DNA of 54,809 bases, from contig CAMLRA010000010.1 in NCBI GenBank assembly GCA_946482325.1, forward strand, positions 1 through 54,809, written 5' to 3'. The position numbers were made by a program, and so were the translations under genes. The stretch is from an uncultured Chromatiaceae bacterium. Lineage in GTDB: Bacteria > Pseudomonadota > Gammaproteobacteria > Enterobacterales > Alteromonadaceae. Under the pieces are notes generated by a model. That model did not search any database and was not told the origin of the DNA. It saw only the letters and a list, made by a program, of their open reading frames with translations. The number at the start of each line of letters is the position of its first letter. The first letter of the stretch is position 1. This document shows positions 8,824 to 18,900 of the stretch, piece by piece.

Positions 8824-9098
8824 AGTGATCACAACTCCGGGCGGCATGTTGCACTAAAATACAGCAATATCAGTGCAGTTTCTGTGCGATTTCTTTTGAT
8901 CGCAATGGAATAATCTCTGGTCTTACCAGAATTGTGAAGCGTTTGCACTGCGATGGCTAAAACGATTCAGCATGGCGACGCTGAGCAGCCTGAATGGGAT
9001 GCAGATCGCGCGGTGGCGCGGCTAATTGGTCGCAAAGATGGGGCGGGGTGTTTTGGCTTCGCCGGCCCCTGTCAGGAGCCGGCGTGAAGCTGCAGCAA

Positions 9099-10316
9099 TC
9101 AGCAGGTCGTTTGTGCTTTTTGGTGTTGCTCGTGCCTGTGCTGTTCGCGTTTGTGCTGCTCGCGTTTGTCGAGTGCACCGGACCAGCGGGTCAGAGCCAG
9201 CGCCACCAGCACAATCAGGCCGCCAATCCAGCCGGTATCGGTCAGGGCCTGATGCGTAACAACCAGCCCGCCAAGCCAGGCGCCAAGCGCAATACCAACA
9301 TTAAACGCGGCGATATTTAAGCCTGCAGCCACATCGACCGCCTGTGGACGGTATTTTTCGGCCAGCTGCACGACATACAGCTGCAGCCCAGGCACATTCC
9401 CAAAAGCAAAAGCACCCCAGAGTAACACGGTCAGCACCACCAGCAGCGGATGCGGAGCAGTCAGGCTAAACAGTGCCAGCACCAGTGCCAGCGCAGTAAA
9501 AATCAGGCTGAGTGCTTTGACCGGGCCATGCCGATCGGCCAGTTTGCCGCCCCAGATATTGCCGGTTGCAACCGACACGCCATACACCAGCATAATGAGG
9601 CCGACAGCGCCGGGATCAAAACCGCTGACTTGTTGCAGGATAGGGGCAAGGTAGGTAAAGGCAACAAAAGTGCCGCCATAACCTACAGCAGTCATCGCAA
9701 ACACCAGCAACAAACGCGGTTCGGTCAGCACTTTTAACTGCTGCAACAAAGAAGCCGGTTGACCTTGTTTCAATTGACGCGGTACTAACAGCAGGCTGCC
9801 AAGCAGGGCGAGCAAACCCAGCACTGCCACGGCGAGAAAAGTCATACGCCAGCCAAAATACTGGCCAATCCAGGTGCCGAGTGGCACGCCCGTCACCAAC
9901 GCCACGGTCAGACCGCTGAACATCAGCGCAATAGCACGGCCTTCTTTGTCTTTACTGACCAGGCTGGTGGCGATGGTCGAGCCGATAGAGAAAAACACCC
10001 CATGGGCAAGACCGGTTAATACCCGCGCTGTCACCAGCGAGCCATAACCCGGCGCTAAATACGCCAGCAGATTACCGGCAATAAAGAGTGCCATCAACGC
10101 CAGCAACAGCGGTTTTCGTGGCCAGCGCCCGGTCAGTGCGGTCAGCAGCGGCGCACCGATGGCAACGCCCAGCGCGTACAAACTGACCAGCAGGCCAGCC
10201 GAAGGTAAAGACACCCCCAGATCCAAAGCGATGGTGGGCACCAGTCCGACAATGACAAATTCGGTGGTGCCGATAGCAAAGGCGCTTAACGTCAGCGCCC
10301 ATAACGCCAGTGGCAT
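9099..10316 (-). CDS. MFS exporter, DHA1 family (AraJ/YdhP-like)
   Basis: The start at 10316 has AGGAGA six bases upstream; the open frame extends 26 codons further but without support. The 405-residue protein begins MPLALWALTLSAFAIGTTEF, the typical first helix of AraJ/YdhP-type drug/sugar efflux proteins, and shows twelve hydrophobic segments, with the loop motif TGRWPRKPLL after TM2 (motif A region). It probably exports small molecules by proton antiport. The C-terminus is odd: a hydrophilic tail with three five-residue units (REQHK, REQHR, HEQHQ) encoded by a 15-bp tandem repeat at 9125-9169. The divergent LysR gene is the likely regulator. Confidence 0.92.
   Translation of the reverse strand: MPLALWALTLSAFAIGTTEFVIVGLVPTIALDLGVSLPSAGLLVSLYALGVAIGAPLLTALTGRWPRKPLLLALMALFIAGNLLAYLAPGYGSLVTARVLTGLAHGVFFSIGSTIATSLVSKDKEGRAIALMFSGLTVALVTGVPLGTWIGQYFGWRMTFLAVAVLGLLALLGSLLLVPRQLKQGQPASLLQQLKVLTEPRLLLVFAMTAVGYGGTFVAFTYLAPILQQVSGFDPGAVGLIMLVYGVSVATGNIWGGKLADRHGPVKALSLIFTALALVLALFSLTAPHPLLVVLTVLLWGAFAFGNVPGLQLYVVQLAEKYRPQAVDVAAGLNIAAFNVGIALGAWLGGLVVTHQALTDTGWIGGLIVLVALALTRWSGALDKREQHKREQHRHEQHQKAQTTC
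9125..9169 (-). repeat. Three imperfect 15-bp tandem repeats in the MFS gene tail
   Basis: The units run 9125-9139, 9140-9154 and 9155-9169 and differ at a few positions. They encode the His/Gln-rich tail units of the MFS exporter and keep the frame, so copy-number change would only lengthen or shorten the tail. Confidence 0.75.
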
Positions 10317-10370
10317 AACAATTCTCCTGTATGGTTCCTGTATGGATTGCCCGGAGATTGTCGCAAGCGC

Positions 10371-10400
10371 TACTATTGTGAAAAATAGTATCAATCACAA
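10371..10400. promoter_or_regulatory. Two overlapping palindromes between MFS and LysR genes
   Basis: TACTATT (10371-10377) pairs with AATAGTA (10384-10390), and TTGTGA (10376-10381) pairs with TCACAA (10395-10400). Both are perfect and overlap in the divergent gap just before the LysR start. LysR-type regulators bind interrupted dyads of this sort and often repress their own gene, so this is the probable operator. Confidence 0.6.
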
Positions 10401-11303
10401 ATGACTTTCTCAAAAATGGCAATAATCTCACAAACAGAACAACTGGAAATGCTGCTGGCAGTGTATGACACCGGCAGTTTTTCGGCGGCGGCCAAAGCGC
10501 TGGACTGTCAGGTGGCCAAAGTGTCGCGGGCGGTGCAGGCGCTGGAACAGCAGCTGGGCAGCAGTTTGTTCAGCCGCACAACAAGGAGGGTGGTGCCGAC
10601 CGAAGAGGGTCATAGGTTTGTGGCCCTGGTGCGGCCTGGTCTGGCGCTACTGGCAGCGGCGGAAGCACAACTGCGATTTGCCGACACGCCGGCGGGCCGG
10701 CTGCGGGTGGATGCAGCAAGCCCCTTTATGTTGCACCAGCTGGTGCCGCTACTCGGTGAGTTTCGCGTCTTGTATCCGCAAATAGAGCTGCAGCTGATGA
10801 GCAGCGAAAACATGATTGATTTGATAGAAAAAAGAACCGATGTGGCGATTCGTATCGGTGCGCTGACCGATTCGAATCTGCATGCCCGGCTGCTTGGGCG
10901 CAGCACACTGCATCTGGTGGCCAGCCCACAATATCTGGCGCGACGGGGTCTGCCGCAGCACATAGCGGATTTACCGGCGCACGCCTTGTTGGGTTTTGCA
11001 GATAACGCCCGGCTGAATCAATGGCCTTTGCACAGCGGGGAGCTGCAAATAACGCCCAGCATCAGCGCCAGTTCCGGCGAAACGCTGCGCCAGCTTTGTC
11101 TGGCCGGGCACGGTATTGCCTTGTTGTCACAGTTTATGATTGCCAAAGATTTGCAAAGTGGTGCTTTGCAGCAAGTGCTGCCAGGCGCAGTGCAAAGCCC
11201 GCACCCGCGTGAACAGGTGCATGCGGTGTATTATCAGCAGCAGGCAGTGGCACCGCGCATTCGCTGTTTGATAGATTTCCTGCAGAGCCGGTTGCAGCTG
11301 TAG
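10401..11303 (+). CDS. LysR family transcriptional regulator
   Basis: The protein is 300 residues, normal for the family. The winged helix-turn-helix is at about residues 12-70, with 'TGSFSAAAKALDCQVAKVSRAVQALE' as the recognition region, followed by a substrate-binding domain that opens near 'GRLRVDAASPFMLHQLVPLL'. The ATG at 10416 is an alternative start; neither has a clear ribosome binding site, and the first directly follows a palindrome. Because the gene is divergent from the MFS exporter with 84 bases between the two starts, it most likely controls that exporter. The inducer cannot be read from sequence. Confidence 0.93.
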   Translation: MTFSKMAIISQTEQLEMLLAVYDTGSFSAAAKALDCQVAKVSRAVQALEQQLGSSLFSRTTRRVVPTEEGHRFVALVRPGLALLAAAEAQLRFADTPAGRLRVDAASPFMLHQLVPLLGEFRVLYPQIELQLMSSENMIDLIEKRTDVAIRIGALTDSNLHARLLGRSTLHLVASPQYLARRGLPQHIADLPAHALLGFADNARLNQWPLHSGELQITPSISASSGETLRQLCLAGHGIALLSQFMIAKDLQSGALQQVLPGAVQSPHPREQVHAVYYQQQAVAPRIRCLIDFLQSRLQL

Positions 11304-11312
11304 ATCACGGCT

Positions 11313-12737
11313 TCAGTCGCCGATTTTCGCCGGGATCAGCTGAGGTGCTATTGGTATCAGCCAACATTGGTCATCTGCACTGCGTTTACCCCGCATCAAC
11401 TGGCTGACCACTTTGTCGGTCACCGCTATTCCTTGTGCCGCCATAGTGGCGAAATCAGTCTGGCTATTGTTGGCAAAGCCTTTGCGGGTGCGGTGAATAT
11501 CAAAACGCCGCGATAGTTTCTGGCCAAATAGCTGCTCGACCTGATCAGCGCCCAGCATCAGGCCATACAGCCCGCCCCAGGTTGCGGCCGGATTGTCGGA
11601 ATCCCAGCCGGCCAGCACGGCGATTTTCAGCGTGTCCTGCATATCGCCGGCGCCATAAAAATAACTGAGCAGGCTGGCGGCGAAGTTAATCCCGGCGGCA
11701 AAACAGCCGTTGCAATACAGCTGTTTAGTGCTGATCTCATAGCCGTCCCGCTGCTCCAGCTGGTAACGCCGGTACAAAGCGTCGCGGGCCGATTCCCATG
11801 GTACGCCGGCCTGAAACTGCGCCAGCACAAAGTCGTACATTTTGGCCGGATATTGATTGGCCGGCAGCGTCTGGCGCGCCTGTGCGGCGATGTTGAGCAG
11901 TGCCTGCCGTAGTTTGGTGTGATCCTGCACCACATCAGCGCTCAGTAGTGCGGCACGGGCATGGAGTTCAACATAAAACTGGGCAATATCAGCGGCTTCA
12001 CCAGCTGCTGTGGTACGAATGGGTAAATACGCCAGCTGCTGGGCGATATCAGGCCGGCCCGGCGCCAAAGCACCAAAGAGTTCAGTGGTGAGCTGAGCGT
12101 CAATCATGTCGTAATGTGGGTTTTGCGGCGGCATACCTGTGAAAGGCGGAATGAGGCCTTGCTGCATTAAATCAAAGGCTTGCTGATTGGACACCCAAAG
12201 GAAATTCTCCGGTTTGCCGTCTTTGGTGTGATGCGGCGTATTATCGTCGCTATAAATATAAGCCAGCCAGCCGGCGCGGATCTGTGCGCCGGTCAGCTGC
12301 GGATTTGGGCTTTGCAGCATCAGTTGCAGGTAGATGTATTCAATGTCGCTGTCATCGTCCGAGCCCCAGACCTGCGCGGGGCTACGCAGCACCCAGTTGA
12401 TAGTCGGCGACAAATCGCTGGGTACGCCTTGGCCCCAAATGCTCGGTTCATCGGCTTTGCCCCAGTCAGCGCGGGTATAGAAACGCCCGGCCGGGCCGGC
12501 GCCGCCGATCTTATCCATTTCGGTGACCAGTCCGGTCCAGTTTGCAATACTAAGCCCCAGCCAGAAGCCGGCCAGTTTTTCCTGATAGGCGGATCTTGAT
12601 ACAGCAAATTCAGTGGCCGTTGCCGCAGTGCAGCTGACTGGTCGTGTTGCAGCACCAACCAGTGGTGTTGACAACAAGCAGCTCAACAAGCCTAAGCAGG
12701 ACGTGTAGCGGAGCAGGCTTGAAAGTAAAACAGGCAT
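11313..12737 (-). CDS. Exported ADP-ribosylglycohydrolase family protein
   Basis: This 474-residue protein starts with a signal peptide (cleavage near VGAAT, about residue 31). The rest matches the ADP-ribosylglycohydrolase (DraG/ARH) fold: 'KLAGFWLGLSIANWTGLVTEM' at the start of the domain, an acidic metal motif DDDSDIEY near 115, and the C-terminal 'GWDSDNPAATWGGLYG', which supplies the second aspartate set. In true ARH enzymes these residues bind two Mg ions and remove ADP-ribose. The usual 'GD' of the first motif is replaced, so the substrate may differ. An exported member is uncommon; the target could be an extracellular nucleoside or sugar. A GalR/LacI-type palindrome lies just before the start. 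Confidence 0.82.
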   Translation of the reverse strand: MPVLLSSLLRYTSCLGLLSCLLSTPLVGAATRPVSCTAATATEFAVSRSAYQEKLAGFWLGLSIANWTGLVTEMDKIGGAGPAGRFYTRADWGKADEPSIWGQGVPSDLSPTINWVLRSPAQVWGSDDDSDIEYIYLQLMLQSPNPQLTGAQIRAGWLAYIYSDDNTPHHTKDGKPENFLWVSNQQAFDLMQQGLIPPFTGMPPQNPHYDMIDAQLTTELFGALAPGRPDIAQQLAYLPIRTTAAGEAADIAQFYVELHARAALLSADVVQDHTKLRQALLNIAAQARQTLPANQYPAKMYDFVLAQFQAGVPWESARDALYRRYQLEQRDGYEISTKQLYCNGCFAAGINFAASLLSYFYGAGDMQDTLKIAVLAGWDSDNPAATWGGLYGLMLGADQVEQLFGQKLSRRFDIHRTRKGFANNSQTDFATMAAQGIAVTDKVVSQLMRGKRSADDQCWLIPIAPQLIPAKIGD

Positions 12738-12751
12738 AAAAAATCCATTTA

Positions 12752-12763
12752 GAAAGCGCTTTC
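12752..12763. promoter_or_regulatory. GAAAGCGCTTTC palindrome, LacI/GalR-type operator
   Basis: A perfect 12-bp palindrome with a central CG lies 14 bases ahead of the ADP-ribosylglycohydrolase start. This is the shape recognised by LacI/GalR family sugar repressors. No lacI-type gene is present in the window, so the regulator would act from elsewhere. Confidence 0.55.
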
Positions 12764-12893
12764 ATTCATCCTGCAGTGTTGGCTATAAACTGTCAATCGG
12801 CAGCGTCTGCTGCACCAGAAAGTTCAGTTGGCCGGCACTTTCCGTCGTGGACTCCTGCTACACTGGCGCCACTTCGCTTAAGGACTGCTCTTG

Positions 12894-13313
12894 ATGCTGC
12901 AAATCACTGCCACTATTGCTATTGATGACACCGAAATCGATTGGCAAGCCATCCGCGCCAGTGGGCCGGGCGGGCAGCACGTTAACAAAACATCCACAGC
13001 CATCCAGCTGATGTTTGATATTCAGCAGTCGTCGCTGCCAGAGCATTACAAAACCGCATTACTGCAAAAATCCGATCATCGCATTACGGCATCCGGCAAA
13101 ATTATCATCAAATGCCAGCAAAGCCGCAGCCAGGAAATGAACCGCGAAACAGCGCTGCAGCAGCTGATTGCGCTGATCAAATCCGCTGGCTTTGTTCCGA
13201 AAAAACGTCATGCCACGAAGCCGACTTATGGCAGCCAGCAACGCCGGCTCGACAGCAAAAAGCAGCGCAGCGGCACCAAAAGCCTGCGCCAGAAAAAGCC
13301 GGGTCTGGATTAA
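12894..13313 (+). CDS. arfB: Alternative ribosome-rescue factor B (YaeJ/ArfB)
   Basis: The 139-residue protein is a class I release-factor homologue that lacks the stop-codon recognition domain. It carries 'ASGPGGQHVNKTSTAIQL', with the GGQ tripeptide that triggers peptidyl-tRNA hydrolysis, and ends in a basic tail (KKQRSGTKSLRQKK) that in ArfB enters the empty mRNA channel of stalled ribosomes. Size and layout fit the family exactly. The start at 12894 has AAGGA nine bases upstream. It is divergent from the ADP-ribosylglycohydrolase gene and has no operon partner that suggests a special role. Confidence 0.95.
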   Translation: MLQITATIAIDDTEIDWQAIRASGPGGQHVNKTSTAIQLMFDIQQSSLPEHYKTALLQKSDHRITASGKIIIKCQQSRSQEMNRETALQQLIALIKSAGFVPKKRHATKPTYGSQQRRLDSKKQRSGTKSLRQKKPGLD

Positions 13314-13413
13314 GCTGCTGCGACCAACGCCCATGTGGCGCTGATCACTGCACTGGTATTGCCGCACAGATTTCGGCATGCTGCCGGCATCAATAAATAT
13401 CCGGTATTTCCCG

Positions 13414-14913
13414 ATGATTTCTGCTGCAAATTGCTTGTCGCGCCCTGTTTTGCCGGCAAAACGCCTGCTCATGCTGAGCCTCGCCTGTGCCTTCGGCAGC
13501 TTGCTCAGCAGTTGCAGCAACCCGACTGCAGGCAGCGCACCGCAGGCCGATTTACGCATTCACAATATTCAGCTGGTGGATGTTGAAGCCGGGCAACTGC
13601 GCCAGGGCCAGACGGTGCTGATTTCAGCAGACCGGATTGTGGCGATTGTGCCGGAAGCAGAAGCGGCGCGGTGGCAAAGCAAGGCGGAGCTCAACGGGCA
13701 GGGCCAGTATCTGACGCCGGCGCTGTGGGATATGCATGTGCATTTTGAAGGGCGGGATTTGATTGCCGACAACGCTTTGTTGTTGCCGGTCTATCTGGCC
13801 TATGGCATCACCGCGGTGCGCGAAGCGGCCAGTAATCTGGCGCCGACAGTGCTGCGCTGGCGCAGTGAAGTGGCCAGCGGGCAGCGGCTGGGCCCACGGA
13901 TCTTCACCGCCGGGCAGAAATTTGAAGGGATCAATTCGCTATGGGATGGTGACCTCGAAATTGGCAATCAACAGCAGATGTTGGCCGGCATGGATTTGCT
14001 GCAGTCGCAACAAGTTGATTTTATTAAGATCACAGAAAACACCTTGGCGCCAGATTTGTATCTGGCGACCATCCGTGAAGCCCGCAAACGCGGTTTGCTG
14101 GTGTCCAGCCATGTGCCTTACGGCACGGCCATTGACGAGCTGGCGCAGGCCGGCCTTAGCAGTATTGAACACGCGTCATATTTATTACGGCTTGGTTTTG
14201 CTAATGAAGCTGCAATCGCAGCGCAGGTGCGAAGTGGCGCGCTGACCAATCAACAAGCGGCAGCGCTGTACCGTCAGGGTTTTGATCAGGCCAGCGCTGA
14301 TGCCGGCTATCGACGCTTGGCAGCAGCCGGCGTTGCTGTAACGCCGACGTTAATTGGCGGCCAGCAGTTGGCGCATTTGCATGACACCGACCACAGCCAT
14401 GATGCGTTTTTGCAGTATCTGAGCACCGATTTTACCGCTAATTACCAGTGGCGTATTGAACGGATGGCTGGTGAAACGCCGGCGCAGCAACAGGAACGCA
14501 AAGACAAAGAACAACTGATCGCCGCCCAGTTACCGCGCCTGCAACAGGCCGGTGTATTACTGCTGGCGGGAAGTGATTCGGCGGCGCTGAATACTTATGT
14601 CTATCCGGCCGAGGCGCTGCACGCCGAACTGCAGTTATGGCAACAGGCCGGTATGCAAAGTGCGGATATCTTGCGGGCAGCCACCATTCATGGCGCACGT
14701 TTTATGCAGCAGTCAGCTGATTATGGTTCTGTGGCGACCGGCAAAAAAGCCGATTTGTTACTGTTAAAACGGAACCCGTTGCTCGACATCAGCGCCACCC
14801 GTCAGCTGCAAACGCTGGTGTATCAGGGCAAAGTTTATGAGCGTAAAGCGCTGGACCAGCTGTTGCAGCAAGCCGCCGCACAGAAGCAGCAGTTGGACCG
14901 GCAGCCGGATTAA
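13414..14913 (+). CDS. Amidohydrolase-family lipoprotein
   Basis: The protein belongs to the metal-dependent amidohydrolase superfamily (imidazolonepropionase/prolidase-like branch): WDMHVHFEG supplies the first two metal histidines, followed by SSHVPYG, IEHASY and LAGSDSAA for the remaining ligands and the catalytic aspartate. An N-terminal segment with KRLLMLSLACAFGSLLSSC is a lipoprotein signal, placing the enzyme on the outer side of the membrane. The start is uncertain: ATGs at 13378, 13414 and 13471 are all in frame and none has a clear ribosome binding site; 13414 keeps the basic residues before the signal helix. It may hydrolyse peptides or cyclic amides. It converges on the next gene with nine bases between. 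Confidence 0.88.
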   Translation: MISAANCLSRPVLPAKRLLMLSLACAFGSLLSSCSNPTAGSAPQADLRIHNIQLVDVEAGQLRQGQTVLISADRIVAIVPEAEAARWQSKAELNGQGQYLTPALWDMHVHFEGRDLIADNALLLPVYLAYGITAVREAASNLAPTVLRWRSEVASGQRLGPRIFTAGQKFEGINSLWDGDLEIGNQQQMLAGMDLLQSQQVDFIKITENTLAPDLYLATIREARKRGLLVSSHVPYGTAIDELAQAGLSSIEHASYLLRLGFANEAAIAAQVRSGALTNQQAAALYRQGFDQASADAGYRRLAAAGVAVTPTLIGGQQLAHLHDTDHSHDAFLQYLSTDFTANYQWRIERMAGETPAQQQERKDKEQLIAAQLPRLQQAGVLLLAGSDSAALNTYVYPAEALHAELQLWQQAGMQSADILRAATIHGARFMQQSADYGSVATGKKADLLLLKRNPLLDISATRQLQTLVYQGKVYERKALDQLLQQAAAQKQQLDRQPD

Positions 14914-14922
14914 CTGCCGGAG

Positions 14923-15693
14923 TTAGTCGTTGCGTACCGTCGCGGGTTGGCGCTGAGGCTGGCCGCGGTCTGCGTGGCGTAGCTCCTGACCGCGTTGTGC
15001 TAATAATTGCAGCCGGCCATTTCCTTGCCACAGCACCAGCAGCTTATCCAATTCCTTGATTAGCGCAGCGTCGCGGCTGCCCAGCCGAAATTCTGTGACT
15101 TTAAACAGGTCAAATTCACGCAGTTCGCTGCGCGTCCTGCCAAGCCCGGTTAATACGTTCTCCAGCGTTTTTTCATTCATCACCAGTAGTTGAGTGCGGC
15201 CTTTGAGCAGCATCAGCACGGCCTGCGTATGGTCGGTCAGCTCGCGGTATTCCGGCGACCTCGCTGTGACTGCGGCATAGATGGGGCCGAGCACCCCAGT
15301 GGCATTTTGGAACGCGGTCAGCCGATAGTTGGCGAGGTCTGTAACAGATTGCAGCGGACCACGAAAATCAGCCAGCGCAAAGGCTTTATTGTAGACCCGG
15401 CTATAGGGCGAAGTCAGATAGACGCCGGAAAGACCAGGTTGCTGTTGGCGCACCGCCAGATCCAGCTCACCGGCCATCAGCATCTGCCTCAGCCTGGCGT
15501 GCGGGACTTTAATGATTTGGTGAGGCAGCTGCAGCGTTTGCAGCAGCTCGTTGACCAGCAACTGTTCATAACCGTTTTGTGCGGTTGGATTTTTAAAGAC
15601 TTGATCAGACACACCAAGCCCAACCCGCAGCGGTGTTGCTGCATGGGGCATGGCGCAAAAGAATAAGGCCAGCAGCCACATCCGTTGTTGCAT
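14923..15693 (-). CDS. Periplasmic solute-binding protein family 3-like protein
   Basis: The start at 15693 is firm: GGAGG lies five bases upstream. The 256-residue protein has a Sec signal peptide (residues 1-18) and then 'PLRVGLGVSDQVFKN', the typical first strand of the amino-acid-type solute-binding fold. Other family-like parts are 'GELDLAVRQQQPG' and a late 'DKLLVLWQGNGRLQLLA', the usual closing helix. No ABC permease or ATPase is adjacent, so it may be a stand-alone sensor or scavenging protein rather than part of an importer. Proteins of this kind are common in aquatic gammaproteobacteria near signalling genes. Confidence 0.8.
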   Translation of the reverse strand: MQQRMWLLALFFCAMPHAATPLRVGLGVSDQVFKNPTAQNGYEQLLVNELLQTLQLPHQIIKVPHARLRQMLMAGELDLAVRQQQPGLSGVYLTSPYSRVYNKAFALADFRGPLQSVTDLANYRLTAFQNATGVLGPIYAAVTARSPEYRELTDHTQAVLMLLKGRTQLLVMNEKTLENVLTGLGRTRSELREFDLFKVTEFRLGSRDAALIKELDKLLVLWQGNGRLQLLAQRGQELRHADRGQPQRQPATVRND

Positions 15694-15913
15694 CCGCGCC
15701 TCCGTGGCCATCGCTATCAATATTGTGGTTCAGTGTAGCAGATGGAGGAACAAATATCGGGAAGTCGCGTCTGGTTGCACTTTATATGTTTCTGGCATTG
15801 CTGAGATGATTTGCAATTTGGCTACATTCAGGTAACGTGTATCCTTTTTCACTACAGCCGCTGATACACAGGTCATTGAGCCACAATGAGTGAGGGCGGG
15901 CAGGGAGCAACTT

Positions 15914-18900
15914 ATGCGGTATCAACTAATTTTTACCCTCAGTTTATGTGCGGGCCTCAGTGGTTGTGGTGGCGGAGGCGGGGACAGCCCGGCACCAGTC
16001 ACACCGGAAGTACCGCAGTATCTGGTTTCCACCCAAGCGGGTCAGGGGGGCACACTGAGTCCTATTAGTTCGATGGTTCGTCAGGGGGGGACTACGACTT
16101 TTACACTGAATCCTAACACAGGCTATGACATTGAAAGCGCCAATGGTTGTGAGGGGAAACTCAATGGTAACGTCTATAGCACCGGCCCTGTGAATGCAGC
16201 TTGCACTATAACTGCCAGCTTTAAGAAACAAAGCCTGCTGATCACTGCAAAAGCAGGAACAGGTGGCAGCATTACGCCGGCTGAACAACGTGTTTTATAT
16301 GGCGAGAAACTTCAGTTTGAGCTAGTGCCAAAGGATGGCTTTGATATCACCACGGCAACAGGCTGTGGTGGTAAATTGCAAGGTTCGATCTTCATCACGG
16401 CGCCTATCACGACAACCTGTACTGTGGAAGCGACGTTTCACTCTAACACTGCAGTGGTGTTTCCGGATGCAGGTCTGGATAAGGTCGTACGACAAGCACT
16501 TGGATTGTCTCCAAGCGATTCGATTAGCAAAGCCCGATTGGTTCAACTGACAAATCTGGAGATCCCTTACGGCCAGATCGCAGACCTGCAGGGATTACAG
16601 CATGCAACAGGGCTGAAGCGGCTTTTTGTGTCTAACAATCAGATCACAGACCTTACTCCGTTAGCTAACCTGACCAATTTAGAGGATTTTTCAAGTTACT
16701 CTAATCCGATCGTTAACCTCCAGCCGCTCGCAGCGCTGAAAAAACTAAAAACGCTTCGGCTGATAGATGTGCCCGCGACAGATCTGAAGCCGCTACAAGG
16801 ACTGCAGCTGACTGATATTGGGTTAAGTAGTTCGTCTCCATACGATTTATCACCGTTGGCCGGCATGCCGCTGCGACGATTTTACTTCTGGCACAATGCA
16901 ACAGCCGATTTAAGCCCATTGGCCAATGCACCACTTGAATATGTCGATTTGTACAATAGTAAAGTGAAAGATCTGTCAGGCCTGAAGAATCTGACGGGAC
17001 TGATGAGTCTGACCCTAACTGGTTCAGACGTCACGGACCTTAGCCCGTTGCGCCAGGCAAGTCGGCTAGGTGCTTTGAATTTGCTCAACAGTAAAGTGAA
17101 CAACCTTGATGTGCTGAGTGAACTGAATTTCGCACCAAGGGCGGCATTGTATATATCAGGGTGTATTGATCAGAGTGGTTTCTCGCGACACCTGGAACAA
17201 TTAAAAGCTGTGCAAGCTAAGCATGCATTAAATTTGTGGATTAATACGGATAAGCGCTATGACTGTACCGACACGTTGGCGGGGACTAGTCTGAGTATGC
17301 AGGCTGAGGTGGTGAACAAAACGTTGCAGTACAGCTGGAAAATAACCGGGAATGCGTATCCGGTGCATTGTGCCTTGTATCTGGATCAAGACGATCAATT
17401 GCCCGGTATTGCAGCCTCAACCCTGCAAACCTGTGCGGCAACGGGCTCAGCAACTTACAGCGGCCATCAGGCCGACCAGTTCCGCCCTGCCATTTGGTTT
17501 GATAACGGCATTGGTGGCGAGAAACTGATAAAGCTCGCCGAAGTCGGCGCGGCACCGACATTACCGGCGCTGCAAAGTTTGGATTTAAGCCAAATTACTA
17601 TTTCGGCAAAGCCTTTATTGGTTACAGAGCGCGATGGTTTATTACGATTACATGTCACCGCGGCACAAAGCCCGGCGCAGTTGCCCAAATTCCAGCTTGA
17701 TTTGCAGCTCAATGGTAACAGCCAGTTGCTGAATACCGTGGCGCCGCAAAAGCTGCCAGCCAGCAAAGTGCACCGCAGCCTTGCGGATGCCTATCAGGCG
17801 ATAATTCCGGCCAGTTGGATGCAACCCGGATTGCAAATCAAAGTGTTGCAAGACGGGCAGCTGGTCCGGACTTATACACCACAATTTGCGCCGGCGCGGC
17901 CACTGGCGATCCGGATTGTGCCATTTCAGCTTGGGGAACAGGTGGCGACGCTGCCGGATGTCAATGCCGTAAAAAATGCCGTGCGCACTTATTGGCCATT
18001 CAGTCAAATTGAGGTACGTGCCCGCGCGCCTTATCAGATTAAAGCCAGCGAAACCAAGCTTTCAGCGCATATCATGTTGGGGCAACTGACAGATTTGCGG
18101 GTTATTGAAGGCGAAAACGTCTATTACTATGGCTATTTTAAGCCTGAGATGGGTGACGGCTGCTGTAATGGTGTTGGTTACTTTGGCAGTCCCATTGCTG
18201 TGGGGATTGAAAAAGATAATGGCGAAGTGCTGGCTCATGAATTGGGACATAACTTTGGACGTAACCATGTTGATTGTGGTGCTCCGTCTGAGCCTGATCT
18301 TGCTTATCCATATTCGGCATGGGGTATGGGGTCAGTCGGTTTGGATTTGGCATTAAAAACCCTGATATCGCCTGATACTACAAAAGATATTATGTCCTAC
18401 TGCGGCCCCAAACACGTATCGGATTACAATGTGGCGGCCGTGCAGGAGTTTGTGAAAGAGAACCCACCAGCAGCATTCCCGACGCCGGCACAGGCAGCCG
18501 CCCAAGTCCAATCGGGCGGTAGCGCCTTATACCTCGCAGGCTCTTTGCAGGGCAGCACAGTGCAAGTGCGGACCTTAGTGCCGTTATCTCGTGCACCGCG
18601 CAGCGAAGTACCGAGCGGTTACAGCATCAGAGTGTTAAATGAGCAGGGCAGCTGGTTTGAATTTAACCTGCAGCTGTTGCAGCTTGATCATCCGACCGAC
18701 CAGGCTGAGCGCCATTTCAGTGTGGAACTGCCGCAGATGAGCATTCAGCGTTTTGAAATTTGGCAAAATGGCGTGTTGGTTGCGACGCAGGATAATTCCG
18801 CTGCACTGGCCGGCAGCGCTGGTCAACAGCTGCAACAGCAGCAACTGAGCCAAAGCCAGTTCCAACTGGACGAGAGCGCCAATCAGCTTTGTGTCAGCTG

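Noticed and set aside
9057..9089. Hairpin (CTTC-GCCGGC with GCCGGC-GTGAAG) after the MFS gene as a terminator
   Set aside because: The stem has a bulge and no T-run follows it on the minus strand, so it is not a convincing rho-independent terminator.
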